Notes under the pieces: model-generated
Databases searched by the model: none
Told to the model about the DNA's origin: nothing
Seen by the model: only the letters and a program-made list of their open reading frames with translations
Made by a program: the position numbers and the translations under genes
Shown: piece by piece, positions 63,123-64,000 of the stretch
How positions within the stretch are numbered: the stretch's first letter is position 1
Layout: each line of letters starts with the position of its first letter
Assembly (NCBI RefSeq): GCF_963677685.1
Contig: NZ_OY782186.1
Coordinates: forward strand, 3,224,001 to 3,288,000
DNA length: 64,000 nucleotides
Origin: an uncultured Bacteroides sp.
GTDB lineage: Bacteria; Bacteroidota; Bacteroidia; Bacteroidales; Bacteroidaceae
Direction of reading: 5' to 3'

Positions 63123-63680
63123 ATGATATATAGATTTACAATTATCTCTGATGAAGTTGATGATTTTATCAGAGAAATACAAATTGACCCGGAAGCTACT
63201 TTCTTTGATTTACACGATACAATCATTAAGTCAGTAGGCTATGCAGCTGATCAGATGACTTCTTTCTTCATTTGTGATGATGACTGGGAGAAAGAAAAAG
63301 AAATCACCCTTGAAGAGATGAATGATGATCCGGAAATAGATAGTTGGGTCATGAAGGAGACTTTGCTTAATGAACTTATCGAAGACGAGAAGCAAAAACT
63401 TTTATATGTTTTCGATTACATGACTGAACGTTGTTTCTTTATCGAATTATCAGAAATCATTACAGGAAAAGAAATAAAGAGTCCCAAATGTACAAAACAA
63501 CAGGGAGAAGCTCCTAAGCAAATTGTTGATTTTGAAGAATCTAGCAGTAGCAATAGTTCACTTGATTTAGATGAAACATTCTATGGAGATCAAGATTTTG
63601 ATATTACAGAATTTGATCCAAATGGTTTTGACGGTCTGAATGAAGATTCAGCTGATAGCAATTCCTCTTTCCAAGAATAA
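63123..63680 (+). CDS. pRiA4b ORF-3-like protein with acidic tail
   Basis: Protein of 185 aa. The N-terminal 110 residues fit the plasmid pRiA4b ORF-3-like family: YRFTIISDEVDDFIREIQID, TFFDLHDTIIKSVGY and FFICDDDWEKEKEI. The C-terminal 65 residues are low-complexity and acidic (SSSSNSSLDLDETFYG, DFDITEFDPNGF). The molecular role of the family is unknown. It lies between lpxA (24 bp) and miaA (9 bp) and is probably in the same transcript. Confidence 0.85.
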   Translation: MIYRFTIISDEVDDFIREIQIDPEATFFDLHDTIIKSVGYAADQMTSFFICDDDWEKEKEITLEEMNDDPEIDSWVMKETLLNELIEDEKQKLLYVFDYMTERCFFIELSEIITGKEIKSPKCTKQQGEAPKQIVDFEESSSSNSSLDLDETFYGDQDFDITEFDPNGFDGLNEDSADSNSSFQE

Positions 63681-63689
63681 TGCTTATTA

Positions 63690-64000
63690 ATGACAAAGAC
63701 ATTAATTGTTCTCATAGGTCCTACAGGTGTCGGGAAAACAGATTTAAGCCTTCGGCTTGCTGAAAGATTCCAAACAAGTATCATTTCAGCTGATTCCCGA
63801 CAATTGTATGCCGACTTAAAAATAGGCACCGCCGCTCCTACTCCCCAAGAAATTCAAAGAGTTCCTCATTACTTTATCGGAACACTTCAGCTAACAGACT
63901 ATTACAGTGCTGCCCAATATGAGACAGAAGCATTAAAAACTTTAGATTCCTTATTTAAAGAAAATGAGATTGCTATTCTCACCGGAGGATCAATGATGTA
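63690..64000 (+). CDS. miaA: tRNA dimethylallyltransferase, 3' truncated by window edge
   Basis: First 103 codons of MiaA, which prenylates A37 of tRNAs reading UNN codons. The ATP loop is [14 protein letters not shown] (about residues 7-20), followed by [20 protein letters not shown] (substrate-binding signature with Asp-Ser-Arg-Gln), VPHYFIG and AILTGGSMM at the window end. The ATG at 63690 gives [10 protein letters not shown]; an overlapping ATG at 63680 is in another frame. Confidence 0.96.
   Translation, partial: MTKTLIVLIGPTGVGKTDLSLRLAERFQTSIISADSRQLYADLKIGTAAPTPQEIQRVPHYFIGTLQLTDYYSAAQYETEALKTLDSLFKENEIAILTGGSMM

Noticed and set aside
1..64000. CRISPR arrays, tRNA/rRNA genes, integrases, transposases, att sites
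   Set aside because: None could be recognised by reading both strands; regularly spaced repeats, cloverleaf ends or DDE/tyrosine recombinase motifs were not seen.

Overview
The window is a stretch of chromosome from a Bacteroidales bacterium, most likely a Bacteroides. Grounds: AT-rich DNA; promoters of the Bacteroidetes type (TTTG about 20 bases before TAnnTTTG, best seen before rpsA); a fused lpxC-fabZ gene; menaquinone-type MenG; many lipoproteins with short lipoboxes; and families largely confined to Bacteroidetes (DUF3810, DUF5686, DUF5715, FISUMP remnant, ECF sigma plus 'VPEGYF' anti-sigma-like protein). No rRNA, tRNA, CRISPR array, transposase or integrase was found.

Layout. 1-7.1 kb: end of a LytTR response regulator, an acyltransferase, valS, and a DUF3810-mazG pair. 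7.1-13.8 kb: a minus-strand RND efflux operon (adaptor, pump, outer-membrane channel) with a divergent lpxA paralogue as its last gene. 14.1-18.3 kb: ftsK, a LolA-like gene and trxB. 18.3-25.8 kb: GH20 hexosaminidase, Crp/Fnr regulator, DUF5686 outer-membrane protein, a multiply frameshifted FISUMP pseudogene and a SIMPL protein. 25.8-30.6 kb: rpsA, RNase Z, a tiny sorting-domain-like protein, and an ECF sigma/anti-sigma-like/CpxP-like trio. 30.7-31.5 kb: two truncated gene remnants abutting head to head. 31.5-38.4 kb: aldo/keto reductase, tcdA, putA, yjbQ and a peptidase C26 protein.

38.9-43.9 kb is the accessory core: a minus-strand island with an orphan RHS tip carrying a YkuD-like H...SxGC motif, a MORN-type exported protein next to it, and a recently duplicated lipoprotein pair. 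One copy of the pair has been fused by a 424-bp deletion and broken by a one-base frameshift. The lipoprotein at the island's end is split at an A9 tract. The best reading is a decaying polymorphic-toxin/immunity locus. 44-48 kb: a membrane TPR protein with a LuxR-like C-terminus, followed by three small lipoproteins, two of them tandem paralogues.

48-64 kb is mostly housekeeping: DUF5715, phoH, purC-menG-aroE-hydrolase, TPM and LemA membrane proteins, then purM-prfA-pyrF-HD protein, and a lipid A cluster lpxD-lpxC/fabZ-lpxA followed by a pRiA4b ORF-3-like gene and the start of miaA. The window therefore holds two lpxA-type genes: a canonical one in the lipid A cluster, and one with altered key positions tied to the efflux operon.
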